NCBI RefSeq assembly: GCF_001659685.2
Contig: NZ_LXYE02000020.1
Coordinates: forward strand, 186,001 to 250,000
DNA from: Labilibacter marinus
GTDB lineage: Bacteria; Bacteroidota; Bacteroidia; Bacteroidales; Marinilabiliaceae
Direction of reading: 5' to 3'
Length of the DNA: 64,000 nt
Position 1 is the first letter of the stretch. Every line of letters starts with the position of its first letter. Made by a program: the position numbers and the translations under genes. The notes under the pieces were generated by a model. That model ran no database searches, had not been told where the DNA came from, and worked only from the letters and a program-made list of their open reading frames with translations. Below are positions 9,506 through 18,499 of this stretch, piece by piece.

Positions 9506-10273
9506 TTAAATTGAAATTGTATTAACTAATTTTTCATTTAAATTATCCCATTGGAAATCTAAACTTAATTTAGCAAATGAAGCAATTTCTATTAATCCAA
9601 TACTTTCTTTATCCTTAACTATCGGTAAAAGGTAAATATATTTAGGTTTCGATGATCCTGAACAAGATTCTATATCAAAATACTCATCATCAATTTCATT
9701 CAATACCATCGTTTTTTGATCTCTGATCGCTTGACCATTTAGTCCCTCATCTGGAATAAAATCTTTAATTACAACTTCATCTCCTAAACCATAAGTTCCA
9801 ACCGCTTCATAATTATTAGCCGTATCGTTATAAAAATAACATATTCCAATACTAATATCATATTGTTTTGATAAGCCTAAAAGAATATGCTTTCCTATAT
9901 CTTTAATATCGCTTAAGCTTTTTAAAATAGTAGCAAAATAGTCCTTTACAAGACTTACTTCATCTCCATCAGATCCGGTTTCATTGTTCGCTTTTAATTG
10001 CTCAACCTCTCGTTCTAACTCTTCAATTTTATTATCGGATTGTTTTTTAAATTCAATGAACTGCTTTTTTGAACTAAGTTGTTCATTTTTATTATCTCGA
10101 ATTGATCGATCATATAAATAAATGAGTAATAAAAACAAGCCATAGGATACAAACTCAAAAATGAAAAATTTAGGAGATAACTCTTCACTTCTAATAAATA
10201 CATATTTAACTAAAGCAAAAAGAAATGCTCCTAAAGCCAAAAAATACAATTTATATAATGAGTTCTTTATCAT
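9506..10273 (-). CDS. Membrane-anchored coiled-coil GAF-domain protein
   Basis: A 255-residue protein with two N-terminal membrane helices (about 10-28 and 33-52), a charged coiled coil (62-97) and a C-terminal GAF domain (about 112-250, with YIYLLPIVKDKESIGLIEIA near its end). There is no kinase, phosphatase, cyclase or receiver domain, so it is a sensor or scaffold without its own output. It lies 9 bases before the PP2C phosphatase gene and 12 after a receiver-less CheB. Its GAF resembles those of the PP2C protein and of the GAF-PAS-PAS protein nearby, which suggests these three membrane GAF proteins may sense related signals or form mixed complexes. Confidence 0.75.
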   Translation of the reverse strand: MIKNSLYKLYFLALGAFLFALVKYVFIRSEELSPKFFIFEFVSYGLFLLLIYLYDRSIRDNKNEQLSSKKQFIEFKKQSDNKIEELEREVEQLKANNETGSDGDEVSLVKDYFATILKSLSDIKDIGKHILLGLSKQYDISIGICYFYNDTANNYEAVGTYGLGDEVVIKDFIPDEGLNGQAIRDQKTMVLNEIDDEYFDIESCSGSSKPKYIYLLPIVKDKESIGLIEIASFAKLSLDFQWDNLNEKLVNTISI

Positions 10274-10285
10274 CGAAACTTACAA

Positions 10286-10855
10286 TTATAGATTATTTAA
10301 AAAAACAACAATTTCTTCAGGAGTTAAAACCTGATTTGGACTAAATAATTGCAATGCTGATTTAGTCATAGTATCTACATCACATGTATTTGGATCTTGT
10401 ACAATGGTATAACCTTGTTTTGTATGCACTTCGAAAATACCTTGCGCTCCATCTTTATTAGCTCCTGTCAATAAAATCCCAACCATTTTGTTCCTAAATG
10501 AGGTTGCTGCAGAAGAAAAGGTATAATCAATAGAAGGCCTACTATGATTTAATACATCCTCCGCTGATAAACTAACAGTAGCATCGAACTCTACAAACAT
10601 GTGATAATTTGAAGGGGCAAGATAAACTTTTCCTCCTTCTATTTTTTGTTTGTCGTATGGCTCAACTACAGGTAAGTTAGATTTAAGATTTAAACCCTCT
10701 ACTAAACCTGATCTAATATGTTTTAACCTATGCATACAGAGAATAATAGGGTATTTAAAATCATCTTTTATCTGAGATAAAATTTTAGATACAAGAGAGA
10801 AACTTCCTGCTGAACCTCCTATTACAATTCCCTTATATTGTATATTCTTTTGCAC
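10286..10855 (-). CDS. Stand-alone CheB methylesterase domain without receiver
   Basis: A 189-residue single-domain protein-glutamate methylesterase. The catalytic triad is readable: Ser15 in GGSAGS, His42 in CMHR and Asp135 in GANKDGAQG. A full CheB has an N-terminal receiver domain that inhibits the esterase until phosphorylated. This protein has none, so its activity cannot be controlled by CheA in the usual way. It sits 11 bases from a degenerate CheR-like gene and near an intact CheR, mirroring the CheB-CheR-PAS fusion proteins of other bacteria but as separate genes. It probably acts on a receptor or on the membrane GAF-PAS proteins, but the target is unknown. Confidence 0.85.
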   Translation of the reverse strand: MQKNIQYKGIVIGGSAGSFSLVSKILSQIKDDFKYPIILCMHRLKHIRSGLVEGLNLKSNLPVVEPYDKQKIEGGKVYLAPSNYHMFVEFDATVSLSAEDVLNHSRPSIDYTFSSAATSFRNKMVGILLTGANKDGAQGIFEVHTKQGYTIVQDPNTCDVDTMTKSALQLFSPNQVLTPEEIVVFLNNL

Positions 10856-10866
10856 TAATTAAATGT

Positions 10867-11673
10867 TTATGAAACCTTATAAATTTGCTCTCCATTATCA
10901 TATAAATCATAATAGTTCTCATTCTCATCCAATATTCTTTCTTTTATCCCTAGACTAAGAAAACTACCTCTTTCAATACTACTATGTATATGTCTCTCTG
11001 CATTTAATTGCAGCTTTTGATTATAGTACAACATTTTGTTCCTGAAAATAGTCATTCCAATTTTGTCAACTGGTACTTTCTTAAAATAATGCTCTCCAAT
11101 AATCTCAACATTCTTAAGTAAATCAACATATATAAAGGTAAAATCACGATCTTCTTTAAAATATTTATCATAAGAAGCATCTAACTCTAACCTTTTAAAG
11201 TTTTGCTTATTTATGTCAATATTGTTTGAATAAATTTTACCTTCTTTAATTTCTTGAATTCGTTTTTCACTGTTTATATTGCAATAAACCTTCGATTTAT
11301 TAATTAATTCTTCTTCGTTCAGAATAACCAATAATGAAAATAACTCCGCTGAAGAAGAAACTTCAGGAAACCAAAATACTAATTCCTCATCACTTAGTTT
11401 CGGAAGAATTCTTGTTCTTAAATTTCTCCAAAAAGATGGGTCTCTAAATAACTCCGTCTGCCCTACTGGGAAATAATAATTAAAATCCTCAAGGATTTTA
11501 CCATCATTAATAGCAGTTATAAAATCGGCAGTATTTTTAACCTTTAGCTTATTATAAACAAAAGCAAACCTTCTTCTTAGAAAAGAAAAGGCATAATTAG
11601 AATAATCCATGCCTAGTTTTTTGGACAACAAGGCTGTTACCTCTCTAATATCATTAATAGTTGGACCTGCCAT
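10867..11673 (-). CDS. Degenerate CheR-like protein, probable pseudo-methyltransferase
   Basis: A 268-residue protein that aligns by eye along the whole length of CheR but has lost the SAM-binding residues. The N-terminal helical domain and the TELFRDPSFW motif are retained. The SAM loop, normally AGCSxGEE, reads FPEVSSSAEL, and the normal CRNVLIYF motif reads FRNKMLYY. It should therefore not bind SAM like a true methyltransferase, and it may act as a regulatory or binding partner. It lies 4 bases downstream of an intact cheR, which suggests a duplication followed by divergence. The frame is intact, so it looks like a functional non-enzyme rather than a decayed gene. Confidence 0.75.
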   Translation of the reverse strand: MAGPTINDIREVTALLSKKLGMDYSNYAFSFLRRRFAFVYNKLKVKNTADFITAINDGKILEDFNYYFPVGQTELFRDPSFWRNLRTRILPKLSDEELVFWFPEVSSSAELFSLLVILNEEELINKSKVYCNINSEKRIQEIKEGKIYSNNIDINKQNFKRLELDASYDKYFKEDRDFTFIYVDLLKNVEIIGEHYFKKVPVDKIGMTIFRNKMLYYNQKLQLNAERHIHSSIERGSFLSLGIKERILDENENYYDLYDNGEQIYKVS

Positions 11674-11677
11674 TTCG

Positions 11678-12520
11678 CTATTTATACTTTAAATGAAAGG
11701 TATTACTTTTTGTATATACCATTCCATGTTTAACAAAACGGGTTTTAAAAAAACCATGTAAAGCTTCATGCGTTCCTAAAATTAACACTCCTCCATCATG
11801 TAATTTATCAAAGAATTTTCTCACTATTTTCAATTGCAGCTCTGGATTAAAATAAATTAGAACATTTCGACAAAAGATGATATCAAACTTTTGATAAAAA
11901 GGAATATCCTCAACTACTAGATCATGTTTAATGAATTTCGGAATCTTCTTAATAAAATCCTTGGCTATTATTTTATCATGGTCTTCATCAATATTGAAAT
12001 AATGTTCAAATGGTTTTGGATTAGTCTTTAGTCCGTTCCATAATTCATTAAATACTTCAATATATTGAGCATTAAATTTATAATCATACTCCCCTAATTT
12101 AGCAGATCTAATAACCTTTTTATTAATATCTGAGGCCACTACTTTTACTTTATCTAATAAGTCTAATTCGTTAAACAAAATTAAGTTTGAATAAACTTCT
12201 TGACCAGTGGAACAACCAGCGTGCCATATATTAATGTTTGTTTTCGATTTTAAACCAGGTATAACTTTATTGTATAAATACTCCCAAGTTTCCTTGTTAC
12301 GAAACAATTCTGTAGTATTAACAGTAATATCATCTACCAACTGCTCAACAAATTCAGGCTCTGACTTGGTTTTAGCTAAGAGCTCATCTATTTGCAAATT
12401 ATGTTCCTTTAAAACTTTATCAATACGCCTTTGAATAGAATTATCTGAATAATCACAAAAATTATAAGGTGTATGTTTTTTTAGTTCTTCAAGAAATTCT
12501 TTAAAATTAATCTCTGCCAC
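11678..12520 (-). CDS. cheR: CheR chemoreceptor methyltransferase (second copy)
   Basis: A 280-residue CheR that uses SAM to methylate glutamates on receptor proteins. Visible motifs are TELFRNKETW in the N-terminal domain, the SAM loop HAGCSTGQEVYS near residue 99, and FCRNVLIYFNPELQ near 215. All key positions are kept. It follows the membrane GAF-PAS-PAS gene by 16 bases and precedes the degenerate CheR copy by 4, so it belongs to the second, accessory half of the chemosensory locus. The first CheR (17144-18016) lies within the core block, and the two probably serve different substrates. Confidence 0.92.
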   Translation of the reverse strand: MAEINFKEFLEELKKHTPYNFCDYSDNSIQRRIDKVLKEHNLQIDELLAKTKSEPEFVEQLVDDITVNTTELFRNKETWEYLYNKVIPGLKSKTNINIWHAGCSTGQEVYSNLILFNELDLLDKVKVVASDINKKVIRSAKLGEYDYKFNAQYIEVFNELWNGLKTNPKPFEHYFNIDEDHDKIIAKDFIKKIPKFIKHDLVVEDIPFYQKFDIIFCRNVLIYFNPELQLKIVRKFFDKLHDGGVLILGTHEALHGFFKTRFVKHGMVYTKSNTFHLKYK

Positions 12521-12536
12521 TTGTTAGTGATATATT

Positions 12537-14414
12537 TTAAAATAATTCAACTTCTACATTCTGTATAAATGCAGTAAATGATTGATCATCTCCAACTTTT
12601 GCTTCCGAAAGCAAGAATAAAACATCAACGTCATCCCCAAATTTATTTTTAATAGGAACTTCTTTCCTTTCTCCAATAAACTTGTCGTCTTCTGTTGTTA
12701 CATAGGCTTTAACAAAAGCATCGTTTTTAGCCGTTTCTGCAGAAAACAGCATTCCAATATGTTCTCCTAATACTTCAGCCCTTTCATAACCCCATAGCTT
12801 TTCTGCAGCCTCATTAAAGAATTCAACTATTCCTTCCTTATTGGTTGTAATTATAGCATCCAGTGCTCCCTCTAATGTTTTTTCATTTCTTATTTTTACC
12901 GCTTCAATTTCTTTAAACTGTTCCTTCATTTCATCACGTGCCTGTTCGAGCATTACACCAAGTTCCTCTTTCGAACTCTTCATTTGCTCTTCCATATGCA
13001 CCTGATCGGTAATATCATTTTCCAAACTTAGAATCTTAACAATGTCGCCTTGGTTATCCATAACTGGCGTATACGTTGCTAATAAAAATATTTCTTCGCC
13101 CAGCTTAGTTCTTCTTCGAACTCTACCCTTGAAGTTTCGACCTCCTTTAAGGTCTGATAGTATTTTATTTAATTCATCAATATCATCTTGGAAAAAGAAT
13201 ATTTTAAGGTTTTGACCTTCTATCTCTTCAGGTAAATATTTAAAACTCTGCAAAAACAATTGATTAACTGAAATAAGAGAACCATCTGTTTCAAACTCTG
13301 AACTTATTGCAGAGTTGTCAATAGCTTCAAGTATACCTTTCATTTCAACCTCTCGCCTATCAGACTCCTCTTGAGTGGCTTGCATTTCTTCGAGGTTTTG
13401 CCTCAACTCTTCCTCCTGTTGCGACATCTTCTCTGCTTGAATTTGTGTTTCATGTAGAAGTTTGGTCGTCTGAATATTGATTTGAACCGTTGAAATAGTG
13501 GAAGCAATGCTTTCTGCTGTTTTCTCTACAAATTCAATTTCATACGGATAAAATTCTCTAAAGGATGCCAATTCAATTACGCCATAAATCTCATCATTAA
13601 CCTTTAGGGGTACTATTAATATTGCTTTTGGGTTTGCTTCACCTAAACCTGAAGTTATTGTAGTATATTCATTAGGCAAATCAGTAATATATATTGTTTC
13701 TTTTTCTAGCGCACATCGTCCCAATAATCCGGCATTGGCATCAATCTGCTTATCCGCAAACTTCTTTCTATCAAATGCTATACATGCTTTTAATTCAAAT
13801 ATTTTCTCGTTTCTCTTATTAGTATTTAATAAAAAGAAGCCACCTTGATTAATCTTTAAATAATTAACCATGTAGCTTATAATATTATAAGATAGTTCCT
13901 CTAAATTGTCATTATTCTTTCTTAAAATTTCTGCAAATTGAGCAAGCCCTTGAGTCACCCAAGTTCTTTGTTCCTCTTCAAGTCTTCCTTGTTCCTGTTC
14001 CTTTTTACTTTTAATTAGATAATCCCGGAGTTTTAACAACGATTTTGCAAGTTGATCTTTCTTTTCAGACCCAATAGTAACAGCATCTAAATTTCCTTGT
14101 CTCAGATTATTAATAAACTTAAGTATAGATTCAGATCTACGAGCCTCTGCTTTTATTGATTTGCGCTGTTTGCGTATTATTTTCTCAAATACCTGAGCCC
14201 AAAAATAACCAACCATTCCTGTAATGAGAGGTAAAAATATTAAAACCCACATTCCTGGAAATATATAGAACATATTAGCTATTGTTCTATTTGATTGCAT
14301 AAATACTTCAGAATTTAAGTTGATTAAAACCACAAAGATTAAAACCACTAATCCTAAAAATATCCCTCCCAATGTAAATCTTCCTTTTATGCGAGATAAT
14401 TCAACTTTTTTCAC
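12537..14414 (-). CDS. Membrane GAF-PAS-PAS sensor lacking a kinase domain
   Basis: A 625-residue protein with two membrane helices at about 13-33 and 47-70, a coiled coil (about 75-140), a GAF domain (145-305), a Gln/Glu-rich coiled coil (305-355), a PAS domain (355-480), a second coiled coil (485-505) and a final PAS (505-620). No histidine-kinase, cyclase, phosphatase or MCP signalling domain follows, so it must act through partners. Gln/Glu-rich coiled coils next to a CheR and a CheB gene make it a candidate methylation target, but no canonical MCP hairpin is seen. It lies after a 107-base gap with a weak hairpin, so it may begin a second transcription unit. Confidence 0.8.
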   Translation of the reverse strand: MKKVELSRIKGRFTLGGIFLGLVVLIFVVLINLNSEVFMQSNRTIANMFYIFPGMWVLIFLPLITGMVGYFWAQVFEKIIRKQRKSIKAEARRSESILKFINNLRQGNLDAVTIGSEKKDQLAKSLLKLRDYLIKSKKEQEQGRLEEEQRTWVTQGLAQFAEILRKNNDNLEELSYNIISYMVNYLKINQGGFFLLNTNKRNEKIFELKACIAFDRKKFADKQIDANAGLLGRCALEKETIYITDLPNEYTTITSGLGEANPKAILIVPLKVNDEIYGVIELASFREFYPYEIEFVEKTAESIASTISTVQINIQTTKLLHETQIQAEKMSQQEEELRQNLEEMQATQEESDRREVEMKGILEAIDNSAISSEFETDGSLISVNQLFLQSFKYLPEEIEGQNLKIFFFQDDIDELNKILSDLKGGRNFKGRVRRRTKLGEEIFLLATYTPVMDNQGDIVKILSLENDITDQVHMEEQMKSSKEELGVMLEQARDEMKEQFKEIEAVKIRNEKTLEGALDAIITTNKEGIVEFFNEAAEKLWGYERAEVLGEHIGMLFSAETAKNDAFVKAYVTTEDDKFIGERKEVPIKNKFGDDVDVLFLLSEAKVGDDQSFTAFIQNVEVELF

Positions 14415-14443
14415 AATGATCAGTTTTGTATTTAATAATAAAA

Positions 14444-14456
14444 TTCGCTAAGCGAA
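14444..14456 (-). terminator. Weak hairpin downstream of cheB
   Basis: A 5-bp stem TTCGC/GCGAA with a 3-base loop, followed on the minus strand by TTTTATTATT. It lies in the 107-base gap between cheB and the GAF-PAS-PAS gene and may partly end the core chemosensory transcript. Confidence 0.35.
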
Positions 14457-14521
14457 ATTAAAAACTTTTAGTCTTTTTTCTAGCAAATTACTAGTCTAAA
14501 AAGTCAATAGAATTAATACTT

Positions 14522-15649
14522 TTAAAGAGATTTTAAAATATGAGGTCCAATTTCCTCTAACGATAGTATCTCATCGGCTGCCCCAAGTTTAGCTGCTTCC
14601 TTCGGCATACCATAAACAACAGAACTAGCTTCATCCTGAGCTATAGTATTAGCTCCAGACTCTTTTAATTCTAAAAGCCCTTTTGCACCATCATTCCCCA
14701 TACCTGTTAGCAAAATACCTGTAGAGTTTTTACCCGCATATCTAGATGCACTTCTAAAAAGAACATCAACTGATGGGCGATGTCTATTTACCAATGGACC
14801 ATCTTTAACTTCAACAAAATACTCTTTGCCTACCCTCTTAAGAAGCATATGGTGATTACCAGGGGCTATTAGAACTCTACCTTGATAAAGCTTATCTCCA
14901 TTTTCCGCTTCTTTTACCTCTAAATCGCAAATATTATTTAGACTATTCGCAAATGATTTGGTAAAACCTTCAGGCATATGCTGAACAATAGCAATACCAG
15001 GCATTTTTCCTGGCAAATGTTTTAAGAAGTGCCTTATAGCTTCAGTACCGCCTGTTGAAGCACCAAGTACAATTACCTTTTCCGTTATTGTAATTCTATC
15101 TGAAGCAGACCCTTTTTCCAAAATAACATCTGCAGAATACTTTGGTTTTACCTCTAGGGGTTTTGTAGGCCTTTGGGATGATGGTCGAGACTTTGGCTTA
15201 GCTATTACTGTAGCATTTGAAACTATCTTTTTTCTCGAAAGCTTAGCTTGTGCCGATGCCTTTACAGCATCACAAATCATTATTTTTGATTCGTTAATAA
15301 ACTTAGCCGCATTCATAGCTGGCTTCCCTATAATTTCTGAAGCTCCGTATTCTAAGGCTCTCATCGCAACCTCAGTACCTTCCGTTGTTAAAGAAGAAAT
15401 AATAACAACAGGAATAGGATGTTGTGACATTATTTTTCGAAGGAATGTTAAGCCATCCATTCGAGGCATTTCAATATCCAGCGTTATAACATCTGGAATT
15501 TCCTTCATTATCTTTTTAACCGCAATAATTGGATCCGCTGCCGTACCCATCACCTCAATCTCAGAATCTGAGCTTAAGATAGAAGATAGGCTTTGTCTTA
15601 CAACGGCCGAATCATCAACTACTAATACCCTAATTTTATTCTTCCCCAT
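14522..15649 (-). CDS. cheB: CheB response regulator / protein-glutamate methylesterase
   Basis: A 375-residue full CheB. The receiver domain (1-125) has the acidic pair in VVDDS and phosphoacceptor Asp58 in [12 protein letters not shown] basic, Ser/Pro-rich linker spans about 130-185. The methylesterase domain (185-375) has catalytic Ser198 (GASTGG), His224 (QHMPEGF) and Asp320 (GMGNDGAKG). It removes receptor methyl groups, and may deamidate glutamines, when phosphorylated by CheA. It follows cheD after a 93-base gap on the same strand. This is the regulated CheB of the locus, while 10286-10855 encodes a receiver-less one. Confidence 0.97.
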   Translation of the reverse strand: MGKNKIRVLVVDDSAVVRQSLSSILSSDSEIEVMGTAADPIIAVKKIMKEIPDVITLDIEMPRMDGLTFLRKIMSQHPIPVVIISSLTTEGTEVAMRALEYGASEIIGKPAMNAAKFINESKIMICDAVKASAQAKLSRKKIVSNATVIAKPKSRPSSQRPTKPLEVKPKYSADVILEKGSASDRITITEKVIVLGASTGGTEAIRHFLKHLPGKMPGIAIVQHMPEGFTKSFANSLNNICDLEVKEAENGDKLYQGRVLIAPGNHHMLLKRVGKEYFVEVKDGPLVNRHRPSVDVLFRSASRYAGKNSTGILLTGMGNDGAKGLLELKESGANTIAQDEASSVVYGMPKEAAKLGAADEILSLEEIGPHILKSL

Positions 15650-15742
15650 AGAACAAGGTTAACAAGTCATCTTAATCTATAAACGCTAGGTAATATAGAA
15701 AAAAAATTCGTGGTTCATTAAAAAAACTAAGGCAAATGGTTA

Positions 15743-16213
15743 TTAAATAGATTTCTTATCTAATAATTTATGCCTTACTTCTCCAGTATCAGTAAAAAAA
15801 ATTATTTTTCTACCTTGCTTGCCTCCTGTGCTAGAAGCAACTACCGGAATATTTCTTTCCTCAAGCATTAATCTGGCAACTCGTATATTCCTTTCTCCAA
15901 TTAAGGTCTTAGAATTACCTGTTTGCATTAACTCACCACCTCCAAATACTTTTGCCTGCAGATCGTCAATTCTAGATCCCAGAAAAAGCATTCTATCAAT
16001 TAGCTTATCAATTGCAATATTACCATACTTTGGCGACGCTAGGTCATTACCATTCCAGTTTGGTAACATATAATGATTAATACCCCCTACTTTTAATTTA
16101 GAATCCCATAAACAAACAGCCACACAAGATCCAAGAATCGTTTTAACCAAATGTGGCTCTTTACTTACAAATAAAGAGGAAGGATACAAAAAATGTTGTA
16201 AATATTGATTCAT
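15743..16213 (-). CDS. cheD: CheD chemoreceptor glutamine deamidase
   Basis: A 156-residue CheD, which converts receptor glutamine to glutamate and can bind CheC in other species. Catalytic Cys30 is in ILGSCVAVCLWD, His47 is in GGINHYMLP, and the GGGELM motif is present. The length is usual. It lies 10 bases after the pseudo-kinase gene and 93 before cheB. No cheC or cheX phosphatase gene is seen in the window, so CheD probably acts as a deamidase alone. Confidence is high because the motifs are diagnostic. Confidence 0.95.
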   Translation of the reverse strand: MNQYLQHFLYPSSLFVSKEPHLVKTILGSCVAVCLWDSKLKVGGINHYMLPNWNGNDLASPKYGNIAIDKLIDRMLFLGSRIDDLQAKVFGGGELMQTGNSKTLIGERNIRVARLMLEERNIPVVASSTGGKQGRKIIFFTDTGEVRHKLLDKKSI

Positions 16214-16223
16214 CTAATATTCC

Positions 16224-17126
16224 TTAAAAAATCTCATCCTCTTCATCAAAGAAAATATCATTACCATCACCACTAAAACCATCAACAATATTTTTTGCTT
16301 CTGGAACGCTAATAGTAAATGTAGATCCTTCTCCTTTTTGACTAGCTATTTCAATATCGCCACTTAATACATCAAGTAATGCTTTTGTTATCGATAATCC
16401 TAATCCGTGACCTCTATTAATAGAGTTAATTCCTGTATCTAATCTTTTAAAACGTTGAAAAATTGTTTGCTGATTCTTTTCAGAAATTCCTGTACCAAAA
16501 TCTTTAACCGATATTTTTAATACATCTTCATCATCCAGCCAAACAGAAATAACAACACTACTATCTTTATAACTATATTTTAATGCATTATTAATTAAGT
16601 TACTTAGTATTAACTTAAGTTTCTCAGAATCAGTTTTAAAGTAGAAGTTTTTCCCAAAGCCATGTTCAATATTAAACTGAATATCAAAATTAATACCCAT
16701 TTTTCTGGAGATAATATTAAAAGAATCAACTACTGTTTGCAGCAAACTTCTAATATTCACTTTCGCCACGTTTGGAGCTATTTCACCAGCTTCAATTTTA
16801 GCTGCAACAAATATGTTCTTCAACTGAAAATCTAAATTAAAAGCTTCTGAATGAATTAATGCAACCATAGAAACTACTTTTTTCCAGTCATGCTTTTCAA
16901 CAGACAAAATAGCTTTTGATAAACCTAATATCGACGTAAATGGGTTTACTATCTCGTTAGATATATTTGATATAAAGTGACTTTTAAGTGCTTCCGAATC
17001 CTTAAGCTTCTTTGATACACTTTGTAAGTCAAGCGTTAAATCCTTTATTTCCTTTTCACTACTCTTACCACTCTCAAGTCGCATTCTTAGCTCCTTAAGC
17101 AACTGTCTGTCAGATAAATTATTCAT
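16224..17126 (-). CDS. Histidine-kinase-like ATPase lacking the phosphoacceptor His
   Basis: A 300-residue soluble protein with an N-terminal coiled coil (about 5-50), a dimerisation helix and a full HATPase_c domain. The ATP site is intact: N-box (LSNLINNALKYS), DFGTGI and GHGLGLSI. The H-box, however, reads FISNISNEIVNP, so Asn57 stands where a histidine kinase has its phosphorylated His. It cannot autophosphorylate in the normal way. It may bind ATP as a regulator, phosphorylate another protein in trans, or act through dimerisation. I recall this Asn variant from other Bacteroidetes chemosensory loci, which would mean it is conserved rather than a chance mutation. It lies between cheR and cheD. 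Confidence 0.85.
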   Translation of the reverse strand: MNNLSDRQLLKELRMRLESGKSSEKEIKDLTLDLQSVSKKLKDSEALKSHFISNISNEIVNPFTSILGLSKAILSVEKHDWKKVVSMVALIHSEAFNLDFQLKNIFVAAKIEAGEIAPNVAKVNIRSLLQTVVDSFNIISRKMGINFDIQFNIEHGFGKNFYFKTDSEKLKLILSNLINNALKYSYKDSSVVISVWLDDEDVLKISVKDFGTGISEKNQQTIFQRFKRLDTGINSINRGHGLGLSITKALLDVLSGDIEIASQKGEGSTFTISVPEAKNIVDGFSGDGNDIFFDEEDEIF

Positions 17127-17143
17127 GGTTATAATTTTGTACT

Positions 17144-18016
17144 TTATTTTTTTCTAAAAATAGTTGGCTTAATATGTTCTAAAGGCACATCCATTCCTGT
17201 TAAGGATTCTGAATGTCCGATAAAAAAGTATCCTCCTGGTTTAAGGTGCATACTTAGTTTATTGATAACACTCTCTTGAGTTTTTCTGTCAAAGTATATT
17301 AAAACATTTCTACAGAATACTACGTCAAATGTTTCATTAATATTAGAATAACTCGAATCCATTAAATTTAAATATTTCAATCTTAAATTACTTTGTAATT
17401 CTGGACGAACTTTAATGGTTGGATTTTCCTTATCCTTACTTTTTAATAAATACTTCTTCTTTAATTCTAAAGGAACAATATCAACTTTACTACTTGCATA
17501 AATTCCTTTTGCAGCTTTGGTTAAAACATTTTGAGAAATATCCGTTCCTAGCATTGAGAATGAAAATGATCTATGTTCAGCCTTATACTCATTCAATGTC
17601 ATTGATATTGTATATAACTCTTCTCCACTAGAACATCCAGCGCTCCATATCTTAAATGGTTCATTTATCCCTTTGTTAGAATACTCAGGTAAAACACTTG
17701 ATTTTAAAAAATCGAAATGAACAGGTTCTCTAAAAAAATCTGTTTTATTGGTAGTTACAACATTCAGAAAATTAAATATTTCTTCTTTTTGTCCTTCACT
17801 ACTAAAAAGATAATCCTTATACTCACTATATGTTTTCATGTTTAATTGCCTAATCCTCTTTAGCAACCTTCCTTGTAACATGACTCTTTTCACAGGTGGC
17901 ATTTTTATACCAAATTCACTGTATATAAAGTTACTAAAAGCTTCAAAGTCTTTCTCAGACAGTTCTGCTTTAAAGCAATCCAACTCTTTTGAGTATAATT
18001 TACTATCTCCCTCCAC
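17144..18016 (-). CDS. cheR: CheR chemoreceptor methyltransferase (core copy)
   Basis: A 290-residue CheR with an N-terminal four-helix domain, KTDFFREPVHF at about 90, the SAM loop SAGCSSGEELYT near 125, and FCRNVLIYFDRKT near 230. All are intact. It methylates receptor glutamates with SAM. The start codon overlaps the stop of the preceding cheW by one base, so the two are translationally coupled. This copy sits in the core block (cheA-cheW-cheW-cheR) and is the likely partner of the chemoreceptor at 22090-23799, whose C-terminal NYEKF could tether it. Confidence 0.95.
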   Translation of the reverse strand: MEGDSKLYSKELDCFKAELSEKDFEAFSNFIYSEFGIKMPPVKRVMLQGRLLKRIRQLNMKTYSEYKDYLFSSEGQKEEIFNFLNVVTTNKTDFFREPVHFDFLKSSVLPEYSNKGINEPFKIWSAGCSSGEELYTISMTLNEYKAEHRSFSFSMLGTDISQNVLTKAAKGIYASSKVDIVPLELKKKYLLKSKDKENPTIKVRPELQSNLRLKYLNLMDSSYSNINETFDVVFCRNVLIYFDRKTQESVINKLSMHLKPGGYFFIGHSESLTGMDVPLEHIKPTIFRKK

Positions 18017-18498
18017 TATTCCTTTATTTCTTCAACTAATTTGCCAATTCCAATAATTTCGTTTATGCTAAACACTTCATCAGAGTTGAGAACTAAATAA
18101 AAGTTTCCTCCTATATTACATGTAGCCTGAATATAATTTGGACTATAATCACTCTCTATTTTCTTAAAATCATCATCTCCAGCTTCAAAAACATCAGATA
18201 CTCCATCCGTAAGTACACCTACTTTAAAAATTGAATCTGTATCTTTTCTTTTAACATCAATGATTACAATACAAGTAAGTTGCGTTATCTCAACAGGATT
18301 TAGTCCAAATTTAACTCCTGTATCAATTACAGGTATTACTTCATCTCTATGGTCAATAACACCAGCCATGAAAGAAATAGTTTCAGGCATATTTCTTGGT
18401 TCCTCGTACTCTCTTATCTCATTTACTTTACTAACATGTATAGCAAATGTTTCAGAACCTACTTTAAATGATAGATATGAGTTATTTATCTCTTCCAT
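18016..18498 (-). CDS. cheW: CheW coupling protein (second)
   Basis: A 160-residue CheW-like adaptor that links chemoreceptors to CheA. It has the usual two-barrel pattern: LSFKVGSETFAIHVSKV at the start, then GVIDHRDEVIPVIDTG near 47-62, then VGVLTDGVSDVFE. It differs from the first CheW in its C-terminal part. It follows the first cheW by one base and overlaps cheR by one, a tightly coupled operon. Two CheW copies per locus often allow two receptor types or array architectures. This one could serve a subset of sensors, though that is inference. Confidence 0.92.
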   Translation of the reverse strand: MEEINNSYLSFKVGSETFAIHVSKVNEIREYEEPRNMPETISFMAGVIDHRDEVIPVIDTGVKFGLNPVEITQLTCIVIIDVKRKDTDSIFKVGVLTDGVSDVFEAGDDDFKKIESDYSPNYIQATCNIGGNFYLVLNSDEVFSINEIIGIGKLVEEIKE

Positions 18499-18499
18499 C

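Noticed and set aside
10867-11673. Degenerate CheR as a pseudogene
   Set aside because: The frame is intact, the length is normal and spacing in the operon is kept, so a functional non-enzyme is more likely than decay.
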